Assembly (NCBI GenBank): GCA_029289235.1 | Contig: JARFTZ010000056.1 | Span: forward strand, 37,721 to 101,720 | Direction: 5' to 3' | Length of the DNA stretch: 64,000 bases | Source of the DNA: Gammaproteobacteria bacterium | GTDB taxonomy: Bacteria; Pseudomonadota; Gammaproteobacteria; Burkholderiales; Rhodocyclaceae | In this document: in pieces, positions 9,842 to 19,528 of the stretch | How positions within the stretch are numbered: position 1 is the first letter of the stretch | How the letters are laid out: every line of letters begins with the position of its first letter | Position numbers and translations under genes: made by a program | Notes under the pieces: model-generated | Databases searched by the model: none | Seen by the model: the letters and a program-made list of their open reading frames with translations, nothing else | Told to the model about the DNA's origin: nothing

Positions 9842-9966
9842 GGCACTCGCCGGGCTTTGATCGGGCTGGCGTTCGTTGTATTCTGTCGCCCTTTTGCGAA
9901 AACCGCTGGCGGCTTTTGCGTGCCCCATTGCGATTCGTTTCCCGACCAACCCGACCTGGAGTTCCC

Positions 9967-10737
9967 ATGAAACGACTGACAAAACTACTTACCGCCGTGT
10001 GCTGCCTGAGCGCACTGGCCGCCACCCCGGCCATCGGCCGCGACTGGAGCGAGATCAAGAGTTCCGGAACAATTGTTGCGGCCACCGAGGGCGCCTTCGC
10101 GCCGTTCAACTACTATGAAGGCAAGACGCTCACCGGCTACGAGGTCGATGTCGCCGAAGCGATCGCCAAGAAGATGGGGCTGAAGCTCGAATGGCGCGTC
10201 GTTCCCTTCGACGCGCAACTGGCCGCCGTCAAGCAGGACCGCTTCGACTTCGCCATTGCCTCGCACGGATACACCAAGGAACGCGCCGAAGCCGTGGACT
10301 TTGCCAGCCCGCACTATTGCACCGGCGGCCAGATCGCTGCGCGCAAGGGCGGAGCGCTGACTGCGGCGGACCTGAAAGGGAAAACGATCGGCGTCCAGCT
10401 TGCGACGAGCTACTTCGATGCGGCCAAGAAGATTGATGGCGTCAAGGAGGTGAAGACCTACAAGTCCGATCCGGAAGCCTTCTCCGCCTTGCGCGCGAAG
10501 AAAATCGACGCCTGGATCTCCGACAAGTTCACCGTCATGGAAACGCTCAAGAAGAACGCCAACGCCGGCATCGTGACCGGTGAGCAGGTCTTCGTCGAGC
10601 GCGTCTCGCTGATCATGCGCAAGGACAACAAGGAGTTCATGGACCAGATCAACCAGACGATCGCCGACCTGGTCAAGGACGGCACCTTCGCCACGATCTC
10701 CAAGAAGTACTTCAACGAAGACATCACCTGCCGTTAA
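9967..10737 (+). CDS. Amino-acid ABC transporter substrate-binding protein
   Basis: Signal peptide [24 protein letters not shown] followed by SBP family 3 motifs ([28 protein letters not shown]). Confidence 0.93.
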   Translation: MKRLTKLLTAVCCLSALAATPAIGRDWSEIKSSGTIVAATEGAFAPFNYYEGKTLTGYEVDVAEAIAKKMGLKLEWRVVPFDAQLAAVKQDRFDFAIASHGYTKERAEAVDFASPHYCTGGQIAARKGGALTAADLKGKTIGVQLATSYFDAAKKIDGVKEVKTYKSDPEAFSALRAKKIDAWISDKFTVMETLKKNANAGIVTGEQVFVERVSLIMRKDNKEFMDQINQTIADLVKDGTFATISKKYFNEDITCR

Positions 10738-10755
10738 GCGGCGCGGCGAAGCACG

Positions 10756-11514
10756 ATGAACTGGATTTCGCGTCACCCGGGCTGGACGATGGTCGCGGCC
10801 ATGCTCGGCCTGCTGGCCTTTCTCTGGGGGCTGGCCATTCCGCTTTCCGCGGCGCCGGCGCCGATCGGCCCGGCGGCCGAGCAATTCGCCGAAGGCGCCC
10901 GCATCACGGTCTGGCTGACGCTGATCGCGGGCTCTGCGGGCATCGTGCTGGGCGTCCTCGGCGGCATGGGCAAGCTCTCGAAATTCCGGCCACTGAAATG
11001 GCTCTGCGATTTCTACGTCTGGCTGATCCGCGGCACGCCGCTGCTCCTGCAGATCCTGTTCGTCTGGCTGGTCGTGCCGACTATCCTGCCCGAGAGCATC
11101 CAGCTCTCCGATTTCGCCTGCGCGGCCATTGCCCTGTCGCTGAACATCGGCGCCTACAACACCGAATGCGTCCGCGCAGGCATCCTCGCCGTGCCGCACG
11201 GCCAGGTCGAGGCCGCCCGGGCACTCGGTCTATCACCGCTGCAGACGTTCATGGACGTGATCCTGCCGCAGAGCATGCGCGTCGCCCTGCCGGCGCTGGC
11301 CAACAACCTCGCGTCGCTGGTCAAGGACTCGTCGCTGGCCTACGCGATCAGCGTCGTCGAACTGACCATGGTCGGTTACCGCATCCAGGCCGAGAGCTAC
11401 CAGCCGATTCCCGTGTTCCTCACGATCGCCACGATCTACCTGATCCTCACCACCGCGTTCACCACGCTGACCTCGGCGCTGGAAGCGCAGCTGCAAACCG
11501 GCCAGAAACGCTGA
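10756..11514 (+). CDS. Amino-acid ABC transporter permease (HisM/GlnP family)
   Basis: [49 protein letters not shown] motif. Confidence 0.95.
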   Translation: MNWISRHPGWTMVAAMLGLLAFLWGLAIPLSAAPAPIGPAAEQFAEGARITVWLTLIAGSAGIVLGVLGGMGKLSKFRPLKWLCDFYVWLIRGTPLLLQILFVWLVVPTILPESIQLSDFACAAIALSLNIGAYNTECVRAGILAVPHGQVEAARALGLSPLQTFMDVILPQSMRVALPALANNLASLVKDSSLAYAISVVELTMVGYRIQAESYQPIPVFLTIATIYLILTTAFTTLTSALEAQLQTGQKR

Positions 11515-11523
11515 GACCGCCCA

Positions 11524-12290
11524 TGCCCCAGCCCGCCCAGCCCAACACCGAGCGACCGATCATCGTCGCGCGCAACATCGACAAGCGTTTCGGCGCCTTC
11601 CACGCCCTGCGCAACGTCTCCGCCAGCTTCAGCGAAGGCCAGGTCACGGCCATCGTCGGCCCCTCCGGGTCGGGGAAATCGACCTTCCTGCGCACGCTCA
11701 ACCGCCTGGAGAAACATGACAGCGGCAGCATCGTCGTCGACGGCATCGAACTCAACGACGACCTGAAACATCTCGACACCATCCGGCGCGAGGTCGGCAT
11801 GGTCTTCCAGAGCTTCAACCTGTTCTCGCACCTGACCATCCTGCGCAATATCACGCTGGCGCCAATGCGCGTGCGCAAGATGTCGCGCGCCGACGCAGAG
11901 GCCAAGGCGCTGGCCCTGCTTGAGCGCGTCGGCCTGAAAAACCAGGCGCACAAATACCCTGTGCAGCTTTCAGGCGGCCAGCAGCAGCGCGTCGCCATCG
12001 CCCGTGCGCTGGCCATGGACCCGAAGGTGCTGCTGTTCGACGAGCCGACTTCGGCACTCGATCCGGAAATGGTCAACGAAGTCCTCACCGTCATGCGCGA
12101 ACTGGCGCACACCGGCATTACCATGCTCGTGGTCACGCACGAAATGGGTTTCGCCAAGGAAGTGGCCGACCGCGTCATTTTCTTCGACGAAGGTGCCATT
12201 CTCGAAGACACCACGCCACAGGCCTTCTTCACCAACCCCGACCACGAGCGGGCCCAGGCCTTTCTGGCCCAGGTAAGGCACGGATTCTAA
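11524..12290 (+). CDS. Amino-acid ABC transporter ATP-binding protein
   Basis: Walker [10 protein letters not shown], signature [15 protein letters not shown], Walker [17 protein letters not shown] at 11524; ORF-track start 10998 is an antisense/alternate-frame extension through the permease gene. Confidence 0.95.
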
Positions 12291-12291
12291 A

Positions 12292-13185
12292 TCAGCTGGC
12301 CGGCTTCGCCCCGAACAAGGGCATCAGTTGCACCGCCAGGATGCACACGAGGATCAGCGCACAGCCGGCCAGCCCCGCCGCGCTCAGACGGTCGCCCATC
12401 AGCAGGAAGCCGAACAGCGCGGCGAAAAGCGTCTCGGCCGACAGGATGATCGCCGCATCGGCGGCCTCGGCGTAGCGCTGCCCGACCACCTGGCCGGTGT
12501 AGGCGATGCCGACAGAGATGATGCCGGTGTAAAGGATCGGCATCGCCGCCAGGCGGATCCCGGCGAGCGAAATCGATTCGGCGAAAACAGCCCAGAGCAG
12601 ACAGGCCAGGCCGCACACCAGAAACTGCCCGGCCGCCACCAGAAAAGGCGCCGCCAGCCGGTCGGCAACGCGGCCGACGAGCATGACATGCAGCGCCCAG
12701 AACAGGCTGCTGGCGATCACCCACAGATCGCCGGCGCTAATCGCTACCTGCTGCGCTCCCGACAGCAGCCAGGTTCCGACCAGGCAACCGAGCGAGGTCG
12801 GCCAGACTGACCAGTGGGGACGCGCGCGCAGGAGCAGCCAGGAGATCAGCGGCACCAGTGGCACGTAGAGCGCCGTCAGGAAGCCGGCGTTGGTCACCGT
12901 CGTGCCGTTGATGCCGATCTGCTGGAACACCGCGCCGAGCATCAGGAGCAGACCGAGAACCAGGACGCCCATCATTTCCCGGCGCCCGGGCCGCACCTCG
13001 CGCCGGGCAACCGTCCGCAGATCGCGCCAGGCGAACGGCGCGATGATGAGCGCTCCAAGCAGGAAACGGATGCCGGTGAAGGTGTAGGGCTCGACCCCAA
13101 CCTTCGCGTGGGCCTGGGCAACGAATGCCGACCCCCAGATCAGGGCGACGAGAAGCAGCAGCAGATTGGCTTGGGTACGGGACAC
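12292..13185 (-). CDS. EamA/DMT-family transporter
   Basis: Ten hydrophobic helices; NLLLLLVALIWGSAFVAQ and a typical second EamA repeat. Confidence 0.9.
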   Translation of the reverse strand: MSRTQANLLLLLVALIWGSAFVAQAHAKVGVEPYTFTGIRFLLGALIIAPFAWRDLRTVARREVRPGRREMMGVLVLGLLLMLGAVFQQIGINGTTVTNAGFLTALYVPLVPLISWLLLRARPHWSVWPTSLGCLVGTWLLSGAQQVAISAGDLWVIASSLFWALHVMLVGRVADRLAAPFLVAAGQFLVCGLACLLWAVFAESISLAGIRLAAMPILYTGIISVGIAYTGQVVGQRYAEAADAAIILSAETLFAALFGFLLMGDRLSAAGLAGCALILVCILAVQLMPLFGAKPAS

Positions 13186-13230
13186 GGTGGAGAGGCCGGG
13201 AGCAAAGAGCGCGAGTTTACCAGCCGTTCA

Positions 13231-13428
13231 TCAGGTGTCGCTATCGGAAGACGTTTTTCCCGCCATGTATCGGCGACAGGCCAGGCGCAGGAAGCCCATC
13301 TGTTTCTTGAAATTCCGGCAACCCTGGCACATCGCCAGATGCATTTCCAGTTGCAGGCGTTCCGCAAGGGTGAGCTCCCGGTCCAGCGATTCGGACAATT
13401 TGTGGGTGACGTCCTTGCAGCTCAACAT
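13231..13428 (-). CDS. Short zinc-finger (zf-HC2-like) putative anti-sigma factor
   Basis: MLSCKDVTHKLSESLDRELTLAERLQLEMHLAMCQGCRNF: H-x3-C-x2-C anti-sigma motif; overlaps the ECF sigma gene. Confidence 0.8.
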   Translation of the reverse strand: MLSCKDVTHKLSESLDRELTLAERLQLEMHLAMCQGCRNFKKQMGFLRLACRRYMAGKTSSDSDT

Positions 13429-14021
13429 GCCTGTTCTCCCCCCAGGAACCAGTTCTTTTCAAGACAGCGCCGCAGGCCGTTGCGCGCGCGATGCAGGATG
13501 ACGTTGCAGTTGCTCACCGTGATACGCAACTCACGACAGACCTCGGCCGTTTCGAACTCCAGGAATTCGCGCATCATGAAGACGCGCGCGGTGTTTTCCG
13601 GCAGGTGGTTGAGACAGGCATCGAAGACATCCCAGAACCGTTGCTGCCGCAAGGCCTCTTCCGGATCGCCCCAGTTTGTCGGGCGATCTTCCGGCCGCCA
13701 GTGGTCGTTGCCCTTGAACAGCGTTTCGAAGGACTGATCGAGGCTTTCCTCGTCGGGCGCCAGCGCGGAAATATTTGTCGTACGGCTCTGCTGGCGGATA
13801 TGGTCGACGATCTTGTTGCGGAGGATGGCGAAGACCCAGGTCTTCAGCGCCGAGCGACCGGCAAAATCCTGCCCGTTGGCCAGCGCGGCCACCAGCGCTT
13901 CCTGCACCACGTCCTCCGCCATCGCCGCGTCGCGCAGCTGCAGCCGCGCGAACTTGATCATGTCGCGCCGGATGGCTTCGACGGCCTCATCGTTCATCCA
14001 TGGAAGTTGCGGGTCGCTCAT
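13422..14021 (-). CDS. ECF-type RNA polymerase sigma-70 factor
   Basis: DVVQEALVAALANGQDFAGRSALKTWVFAILRNKIVDHIRQ sigma-2 region; sigma-4 region with HRARNGLRRCLE. Start MSDPQLPW. Confidence 0.9.
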   Translation of the reverse strand: MSDPQLPWMNDEAVEAIRRDMIKFARLQLRDAAMAEDVVQEALVAALANGQDFAGRSALKTWVFAILRNKIVDHIRQQSRTTNISALAPDEESLDQSFETLFKGNDHWRPEDRPTNWGDPEEALRQQRFWDVFDACLNHLPENTARVFMMREFLEFETAEVCRELRITVSNCNVILHRARNGLRRCLEKNWFLGGEQAC

Positions 14022-14034
14022 TTTCCCCACTCGT

Positions 14035-15147
14035 TCATTGCCCCGGAGCATGGTACTGGCTCATGAAGCGGCGGTCGATCCAGTCTTTCCAGCGCCAGAC
14101 CCAATGCCCCGTTGCCGACAGGCCGTTCCAGGACATGACGGCCTCCCTGGGGCCGGTGGCCAGCAGATAAAGCGTCCGCTTCTGCGGGCGATAGGGCAAA
14201 GGCGCCTGGCCGAGCAAAGCGCGTTCGAGGTTGGCCGCCAGCACCGGGCCGGCCCGGACCGCATAGACGCCGGACTTGGCATGCGGCGCATCGACCCGCG
14301 AGGCGAAATCGCCGCCGGCGAACACCTCGGAATGCGAAACACTATGTTGCCCATCCGCCACCGCAACGAATCCGTCAGCAGCCAGCGCCAGACCCGAACC
14401 GGCCAGCCAGGACTGTGGACGAACGCCGGTCGCGGCGATGACGGTATCGACCGCAACGGTGGTTCCATTGTCCAGCAGCAAACCTTCCGGCGATCCGGCG
14501 GCGTAACCGGGGATCTCGACGACCTGATGCTCCCGCAACGCCTGCCGCACGCGCTGCACGATGCGCGGGCCATGCCCCGGCATCAAGCCCGAGCCGGCCA
14601 CCAGCGACACCGCCACGTTCGCTCCCCCAGCTTCGCGGGCAAAACGGTAGCGCGCGGCCAGGGCCAGTTCGACTCCGGCGGCACCGCCCCCAACCACGAC
14701 CAACCTGGCGGTACCGCGTTGCCGGGCCAACTCAACCTGGCGCTTCCAGCCGACGACGAAATCCTCCAGCGGTCGGATCGGCAGCAGCGTTGCGCCGGTC
14801 GCGGCCAGGCAGGAACTGTCGACCTGCGCCCCCACATCGAGCGAGAGGAGGTCGTAGGAAAACTCCCCGGATGCAGCTGTCTGGACGCGTCGCCGCGCGG
14901 CATCGAGCCCGGTTACCGAATCCTGCACCAGATGAACGCCGGCTGCCCGCGCCAACGGCTCCAGCGGTGCAGCGCACTGATCCAGCGCATAATGCCCGGC
15001 CATCCAGCCCGGCACCATGCCGGAGTAGATCTGGCGCAGATACGGCGTCACCAACGACACCGCGACGCCCGGCCAGCGCCTCGCCGCCAGCGCCTTGAGT
15101 ACATGCAGGTGGGCGTGCCCGCCGCCGGCGAGGATCAGGCGCTTCAT
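14035..15147 (-). CDS. FAD/NAD(P)-dependent oxidoreductase of the SelD-N-terminal-associated type
   Basis: LILAGGGHAHLHVLKALAARRWPGVAVSLVTPYLRQIYSGMVPGWMAGHY, matching the pyridine nucleotide-disulfide oxidoreductase family often fused N-terminal to SelD; here standalone. Confidence 0.8.
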   Translation of the reverse strand: MKRLILAGGGHAHLHVLKALAARRWPGVAVSLVTPYLRQIYSGMVPGWMAGHYALDQCAAPLEPLARAAGVHLVQDSVTGLDAARRRVQTAASGEFSYDLLSLDVGAQVDSSCLAATGATLLPIRPLEDFVVGWKRQVELARQRGTARLVVVGGGAAGVELALAARYRFAREAGGANVAVSLVAGSGLMPGHGPRIVQRVRQALREHQVVEIPGYAAGSPEGLLLDNGTTVAVDTVIAATGVRPQSWLAGSGLALAADGFVAVADGQHSVSHSEVFAGGDFASRVDAPHAKSGVYAVRAGPVLAANLERALLGQAPLPYRPQKRTLYLLATGPREAVMSWNGLSATGHWVWRWKDWIDRRFMSQYHAPGQ

Positions 15148-15809
15148 GCGCCACCGCTATCCGGCAGAACCGCCGCCACGTCCGGAAACAAGCCAAGGAG
15201 GCGCTCGACGTCCTCGAATCGATCGACATCCCACAACGGGGCCAACTCGCGCCAAGTCAGTCCGGCCGCCTGCAGTTGCCGCCGCGTCTGCGCCATGACC
15301 CGGTCGGTACTCCAATCGACATCCCGGAATACCGCAAGCGCCGGTTTCTTCAGCCCGATCAGCACATACCCGCCATCCTCCGCGGGGATCACCACCGCGT
15401 CGTGCTCACGCAAAGCCGCCGCGGCCTCTCGCAGCACCTCGGGCGTCAGCGCCGGGCAATCGGTACCAATAACCAGCGTGCCGATGACCAGCGCCCCGGC
15501 GGCAGACGCCTCGTCCACCGCCGCATGCATGCGCCCGCCCAGATCGACATCCGGCTGCCGGCATCGGCGCACCGGCCCGAGCCCCTGGCACGCCGCAAAA
15601 TCCGGATGATCGGTCTCCGGCGCGCACCACAGCGTCACCGGCCCGAGCTCGGCGGCGAGGGCCGTTCCCAGCGTGCGCCGCAGCAACCAGCGTTGCAGCG
15701 CTGCGGCGCCCTCGGCGCCCAGATGCGGGATCAGCCGCGTCTTGGCCAGGCCCGGGACGGGTGCCTTGGCCAGGATCGCGACCGCGCACTCAGTCGTTAC
15801 GCGGGACAT
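15144..15809 (-). CDS. TIGR04282/DUF2064-type transferase (rSAM/selenodomain-associated, arsenosugar biosynthesis glycosyltransferase-like)
   Basis: AVAILAKAPVPGLAKTRLIPHLGAEGAA, LVIGTDCPALTPEVLREAAAAL, VVIPAEDGGYVLIGL. Confidence 0.85.
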   Translation of the reverse strand: MSRVTTECAVAILAKAPVPGLAKTRLIPHLGAEGAAALQRWLLRRTLGTALAAELGPVTLWCAPETDHPDFAACQGLGPVRRCRQPDVDLGGRMHAAVDEASAAGALVIGTLVIGTDCPALTPEVLREAAAALREHDAVVIPAEDGGYVLIGLKKPALAVFRDVDWSTDRVMAQTRRQLQAAGLTWRELAPLWDVDRFEDVERLLGLFPDVAAVLPDSGGA

Positions 15810-16479
15810 AGCCGTACTCCCGGGCAAGCGTCTGCGGACTGACACCGAGCCAGAAACGCAGGCGCAGCCACCACATCGTCAGGATCGTGCGCCACACCCC
15901 GTGCTTCTCCCAGCGCCGCCCCGAGGTCGTGACCTTTTCGGCGAGACAGGCCGGACGCGCGATCCGGCACATCGCCGAGGAAAAGGCGATGTCCTCCATC
16001 AGCGGAATATCCGGAAAGCCGCCGACGCGCGCGAACGCCTCGCGCGTGATGAAGATCGCCTGATCGCCGGTGGCGATGCCGGTCAGGCGCGAACGCATGT
16101 TCATCAGCGCGGCCACTACCGGCAGCATGATGGAGGCGCCTTCGATGCGCACGTCGAAGCGCCCCCAGTGCGCGCCACCTTCCATCACCTCCTCGATCCG
16201 TTTGATCGCCGAGTCCGGCAGAACGGTGTCGGCATGCAGGAACAGCAGCACCTCGCCGGTCGCCTGTTCCGCCCCGGCGTTCATCTGCCTGCCGCGACCG
16301 CGCGGCGCAGTGATGACACGATCAGCGAACGGCAACGACCGCCCGGCGCTATCGTCGGCGCTGCCGCCATCGACGACAATCGCCTCCACGCCTCCCGCCC
16401 GCAGACCCTGCAAGGCAGCGAGCCGCGACACGAGGGTCTCGGCCTCGTTGAGCACGGGAATAATGATCGAGAGACGCAT
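15790..16479 (-). CDS. TIGR04283-type family 2 glycosyltransferase (rSAM/selenodomain-associated, arsenosugar biosynthesis-like)
   Basis: SIIIPVLNEAETLVSRLAALQ, VDGGSADDSA, GRGRQMNAGAEQATGEVLLFLHADTVLP. Confidence 0.87.
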   Translation of the reverse strand: MRLSIIIPVLNEAETLVSRLAALQGLRAGGVEAIVVDGGSADDSAGRSLPFADRVITAPRGRGRQMNAGAEQATGEVLLFLHADTVLPDSAIKRIEEVMEGGAHWGRFDVRIEGASIMLPVVAALMNMRSRLTGIATGDQAIFITREAFARVGGFPDIPLMEDIAFSSAMCRIARPACLAEKVTTSGRRWEKHGVWRTILTMWWLRLRFWLGVSPQTLAREYGYVPRND

Positions 16480-16488
16480 CGTATCGCC

Positions 16489-17217
16489 CTAGCCCCCGCT
16501 CGGTGCCGGACACTCGCCCGCCGTGGCGACGAAACGGAAATCGGCGAAGCCGGCGTGCGCCTCCTCGCCGGTGTTGTCGGTATCGCTGGCAATCGCCAGC
16601 CCGCGCAACTGTCCGCCCATATCGCCGAACGCCAGCCGATAATCCTCCAGCACATTGCGCCGTTCCGTCACCCACCCCCCGGCCAGATCGCCGCCCGAGC
16701 GCAGCACCAGCATCCGGGCGCGATCGGTATAGGCATTCGCCTGCACGGTGCCGACGGGATGACGGTTATCCCAGATGTAATTGAGGGCGGCGTCCGGCAC
16801 CTGGTTGCCGTAAATCGAACGCGCCAGCGCCAGTCCGGCGCGGGTAAGCACGCCCAGTTGGCCCGGCGGTACATTGAAGGTGAGATAGACGCGCGCGGCG
16901 TAGTCGTCGCCCGATTTTTGCGCCATGTCCGCCGAGGCCACCGGCGCATCGATCCGCCATTGCCAGCAGAGGAACGGCGTCTTCTGCAGGTCGATTTCAA
17001 GCGGGCGGCCAAACAGCGCCATGCTCTTGTTGGCTTGCGCCTCGACCGCCGCGACGCCGTCCCAGACACGCAGACCATAGCGCGTCGGCGGCACGCGCTC
17101 ATCAAGCCGTTCGACCCTCCAGGGCGGAGGCGGGAAATCCCCGGCTGACGGGAAACGACCGACCCAACCACCATCGGCAAGCGCCGGCGCCGCTGCCAAA
17201 ACACAAAAGACACCCAA
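16489..17217 (-). CDS. DUF3047-like secreted protein
   Basis: Translation WRVERLDERVPPTRYGLRVWDGVAAVEAQANKSMALFGRPLEIDLQ...LCWQWRIDAPV. TTG start at 17217 with upstream AAGGAGGGGAGG and a signal peptide; ORF-track N-terminus to 17406 runs through a repeat and is likely spurious. Confidence 0.72.
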   Translation of the reverse strand: MGVFCVLAAAPALADGGWVGRFPSAGDFPPPPWRVERLDERVPPTRYGLRVWDGVAAVEAQANKSMALFGRPLEIDLQKTPFLCWQWRIDAPVASADMAQKSGDDYAARVYLTFNVPPGQLGVLTRAGLALARSIYGNQVPDAALNYIWDNRHPVGTVQANAYTDRARMLVLRSGGDLAGGWVTERRNVLEDYRLAFGDMGGQLRGLAIASDTDNTGEEAHAGFADFRFVATAGECPAPSGG

Positions 17218-17264
17218 CGCCCACCTCCCCTCCTTATCAGAAAGGCGCCGATTTCGTGCACGTT

Positions 17265-17333
17265 CGTCATTCCGGCGAAAGCCGGAATCCAGGAAATTCA
17301 ACGCACTGGACCCCGGCCTTCGCCGGGGTGACG
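17265..17333. repeat. Composite inverted repeat (two hairpins, 28-nt imperfectly inverted units CGTCATTCCGGCGAAAGCCGGAATCCAG / CTGGACCCCGGCCTTCGCCGGGGTGACG)
   Basis: Read directly; each unit is internally palindromic and the two units are inverted relative to each other. Confidence 0.85.
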
Positions 17334-17369
17334 AATACTTCAGCGTTTCCTTGAAAGAAAACACGTGAA

Positions 17370-19514
17370 TCACCCCCGCCGCCAGGCATGAAAACGTTCG
17401 ACCCACGCCAGCAGCTTCTCCGGTGCGTGCGCCTTCTTCCAGACGCCGGCGACGTACTTGTTGGCCTCGGCCAGCGTCGGGTAGATGTGGATGGTGCCGA
17501 GGATTTTGTTCAGGCCGATCCCCTGCTTCATGGCCAGCACGTACTCGGCGATCAGGTCGCCGGCGTGTTCGCCGACGATCGTCACGCCGAGAATGCGATC
17601 CTTGCCCGGCTCCGTCAGCACCTTGATGAAACCGTGGGCTTCGCCGTCGGCGATGGCGCGGTCGAGGTCGTCAATGCCGTAAGTGGTCACTTCGCAGGGA
17701 ATGCCATTTTCCCGGGCTTCGAGTTCGTTGAGCCCGACGCGCGCGACTTCCGGTTCGACGAAGGTCGCCCAGGGGATCACCGCGTAGTCCGCTTTGAACT
17801 TCCTGAACGGATCGAACAGCGCGTTGACCGCCGCGTACCACGCCTGGTGCGCGGCCGTGTGGGTGAACTGGAACGGCCCGGCCACGTCGCCTGCCGCATA
17901 AATGTTGGGGAAGCGGGTCTGCAGGAATTCGTTGGTCTCCACCGTACGCCCGGTCGGGATGTCCAGTTTTTCCAGCCCGTAGCCTTTCAGGTTGGCCGCA
18001 CGGCCGACGGCGACCAGCACGGCGTCGAAGGGAATGCGCACCTCCTGTCCGGCGTGCTCGGCGACGAGAATCTTCTCGCCGTTCTCCACCAGAAACGCCT
18101 TGGCCTGATGCCCGGTCAGCACGGCAACGCCCTCGGCACGGAAGCGCTGCGCCACGAGTTCGGAAACCTCCGGGTCTTCGCGCATCAGCAGGCGCGGCGC
18201 CATTTCCACCTGCGTCACCTGTGCGCCGAGGCGGGCAAAGGCTTGCGTCAATTCGGATCCGATCGGCCCGCCGCCGAGAACCACCAGCCGGCGCGGTAAT
18301 TCGCGCAGGTTCCAGACCGTGTCCGAGGTCAGATAGCCGACCTCGTCGATGCCAGGAATCGGCGGCACGAACGGCCGCGCGCCGGCGGCGATGACGATGC
18401 TGCGCGTGGTCAGCGTTCTCTGGGTGCCGCCCTCGCCCGTAACCTCCACTTCCCACGGCGAGACGATGCGGGCCGTTCCCTGCACGACATCGACGCCCAG
18501 CGACGTGTAGCGCTCCGCCGAATCGTGCGGCTCGACGCTGCGGATCACCGCCTGCACACGCTCCATCACCGTGGCGAAGTCGAACTCCGCCTTCGCCGAG
18601 GCAATGCCGAACTCCCTGGAACGCGCCATGTGCGAGAGCAGCTTGGCCGAACGGATCAGCGCCTTGGACGGCACGCAACCGGTATTGAGGCAGTCGCCGC
18701 CCAGCCTGTGCTTTTCCACCAACGTCACTTTCGCCTTGACGGCAGCGGCAATATAGGCGGTAACCAGCCCGGCACTGCCGGCACCGATGACCACCAGGTT
18801 GCGGTCGAAGCGCGCCGGCTTTTTCCAGCCGGCATAGACCCGGTTGGCGCGCACCGCATCAATGATCTTGCGCGCCAGCAGCGGGAATACGCCGAGCAAC
18901 GCGAAGGAGCCGAGCAGCGCGGGCGACAGGATACCCGCCAGCGAATCGAGCTGCGCCAGTTGGGTGCCGGCATTCACATACACCACGGTGCCGGCGAGCA
19001 TGCCGATCTGGCTGGTCCAGTAGAAGGTCGCCACCCTCATCGCCGTCAGCCCGAACAGCAGGTTGATGACGAAAAACGGGAACACCGGCACCAGGCGCAG
19101 GGTAAACAGGTAGAACGCGCCCTCGCGCCGCACGCCCGCGTCGATGGCCTGCAGGCGCGGACCGAAGCGCCCGGCCACCCAGTCGCGCAGCAGGAAACGG
19201 GCGATCAGGAAGGCCAGCGTGGCGCCGACGGTCGAGGCGAAGGACACGATCACCGTCCCCCACAGCAGGCCGAACACCGCGCCCCCCGCCAGCGTGAGCA
19301 GCGCGGCGCCGGGCAACGACAGCGCCGTGACCAGCACGTAGAGCAAAAAGTAGACAGCTACGGCCAGTACCGGCTGGCCGACGCGGAAAGTCTCGATCGC
19401 CGACTGCTGCGCCTTGAGCGTCTGCAGATTGAAATACTGGCCGAGATCGAAGGCAAAGAAACCTGCAACCGCGAGGATCAGCGCAACGAGCAACAACAGC
19501 TTCTTGAGACGCAT
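17370..19514 (-). CDS. Fusion protein: TVP38/TMEM64-like membrane domain plus mercuric-reductase-like FAD disulfide oxidoreductase
   Basis: N-terminal TM protein (LPGAALLTLAGGAVFGLLWGTVIVSFASTVGATLAFLIARFLLRDWV) followed by VVIGAGSAGLVTAYIAAAVKAKVTLVEKHRLGGDCLNTGCVPSKALIRSAK. ATG at 19514 preferred over 19766. Confidence 0.88.
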   Translation of the reverse strand: MRLKKLLLLVALILAVAGFFAFDLGQYFNLQTLKAQQSAIETFRVGQPVLAVAVYFLLYVLVTALSLPGAALLTLAGGAVFGLLWGTVIVSFASTVGATLAFLIARFLLRDWVAGRFGPRLQAIDAGVRREGAFYLFTLRLVPVFPFFVINLLFGLTAMRVATFYWTSQIGMLAGTVVYVNAGTQLAQLDSLAGILSPALLGSFALLGVFPLLARKIIDAVRANRVYAGWKKPARFDRNLVVIGAGSAGLVTAYIAAAVKAKVTLVEKHRLGGDCLNTGCVPSKALIRSAKLLSHMARSREFGIASAKAEFDFATVMERVQAVIRSVEPHDSAERYTSLGVDVVQGTARIVSPWEVEVTGEGGTQRTLTTRSIVIAAGARPFVPPIPGIDEVGYLTSDTVWNLRELPRRLVVLGGGPIGSELTQAFARLGAQVTQVEMAPRLLMREDPEVSELVAQRFRAEGVAVLTGHQAKAFLVENGEKILVAEHAGQEVRIPFDAVLVAVGRAANLKGYGLEKLDIPTGRTVETNEFLQTRFPNIYAAGDVAGPFQFTHTAAHQAWYAAVNALFDPFRKFKADYAVIPWATFVEPEVARVGLNELEARENGIPCEVTTYGIDDLDRAIADGEAHGFIKVLTEPGKDRILGVTIVGEHAGDLIAEYVLAMKQGIGLNKILGTIHIYPTLAEANKYVAGVWKKAHAPEKLLAWVERFHAWRRG

Positions 19515-19528
19515 GAGATCCTTCCCTC

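Noticed and set aside
10998-11523. N-terminal extension of the ABC ATPase ORF
   Set aside because: Out-of-frame translation of the permease gene; real start is ATG 11524 just after the permease stop.
13813-15609. 598-aa + strand ORF over the sigma factor/oxidoreductase region
   Set aside because: Shadow ORF antisense to three genes with clear family motifs.
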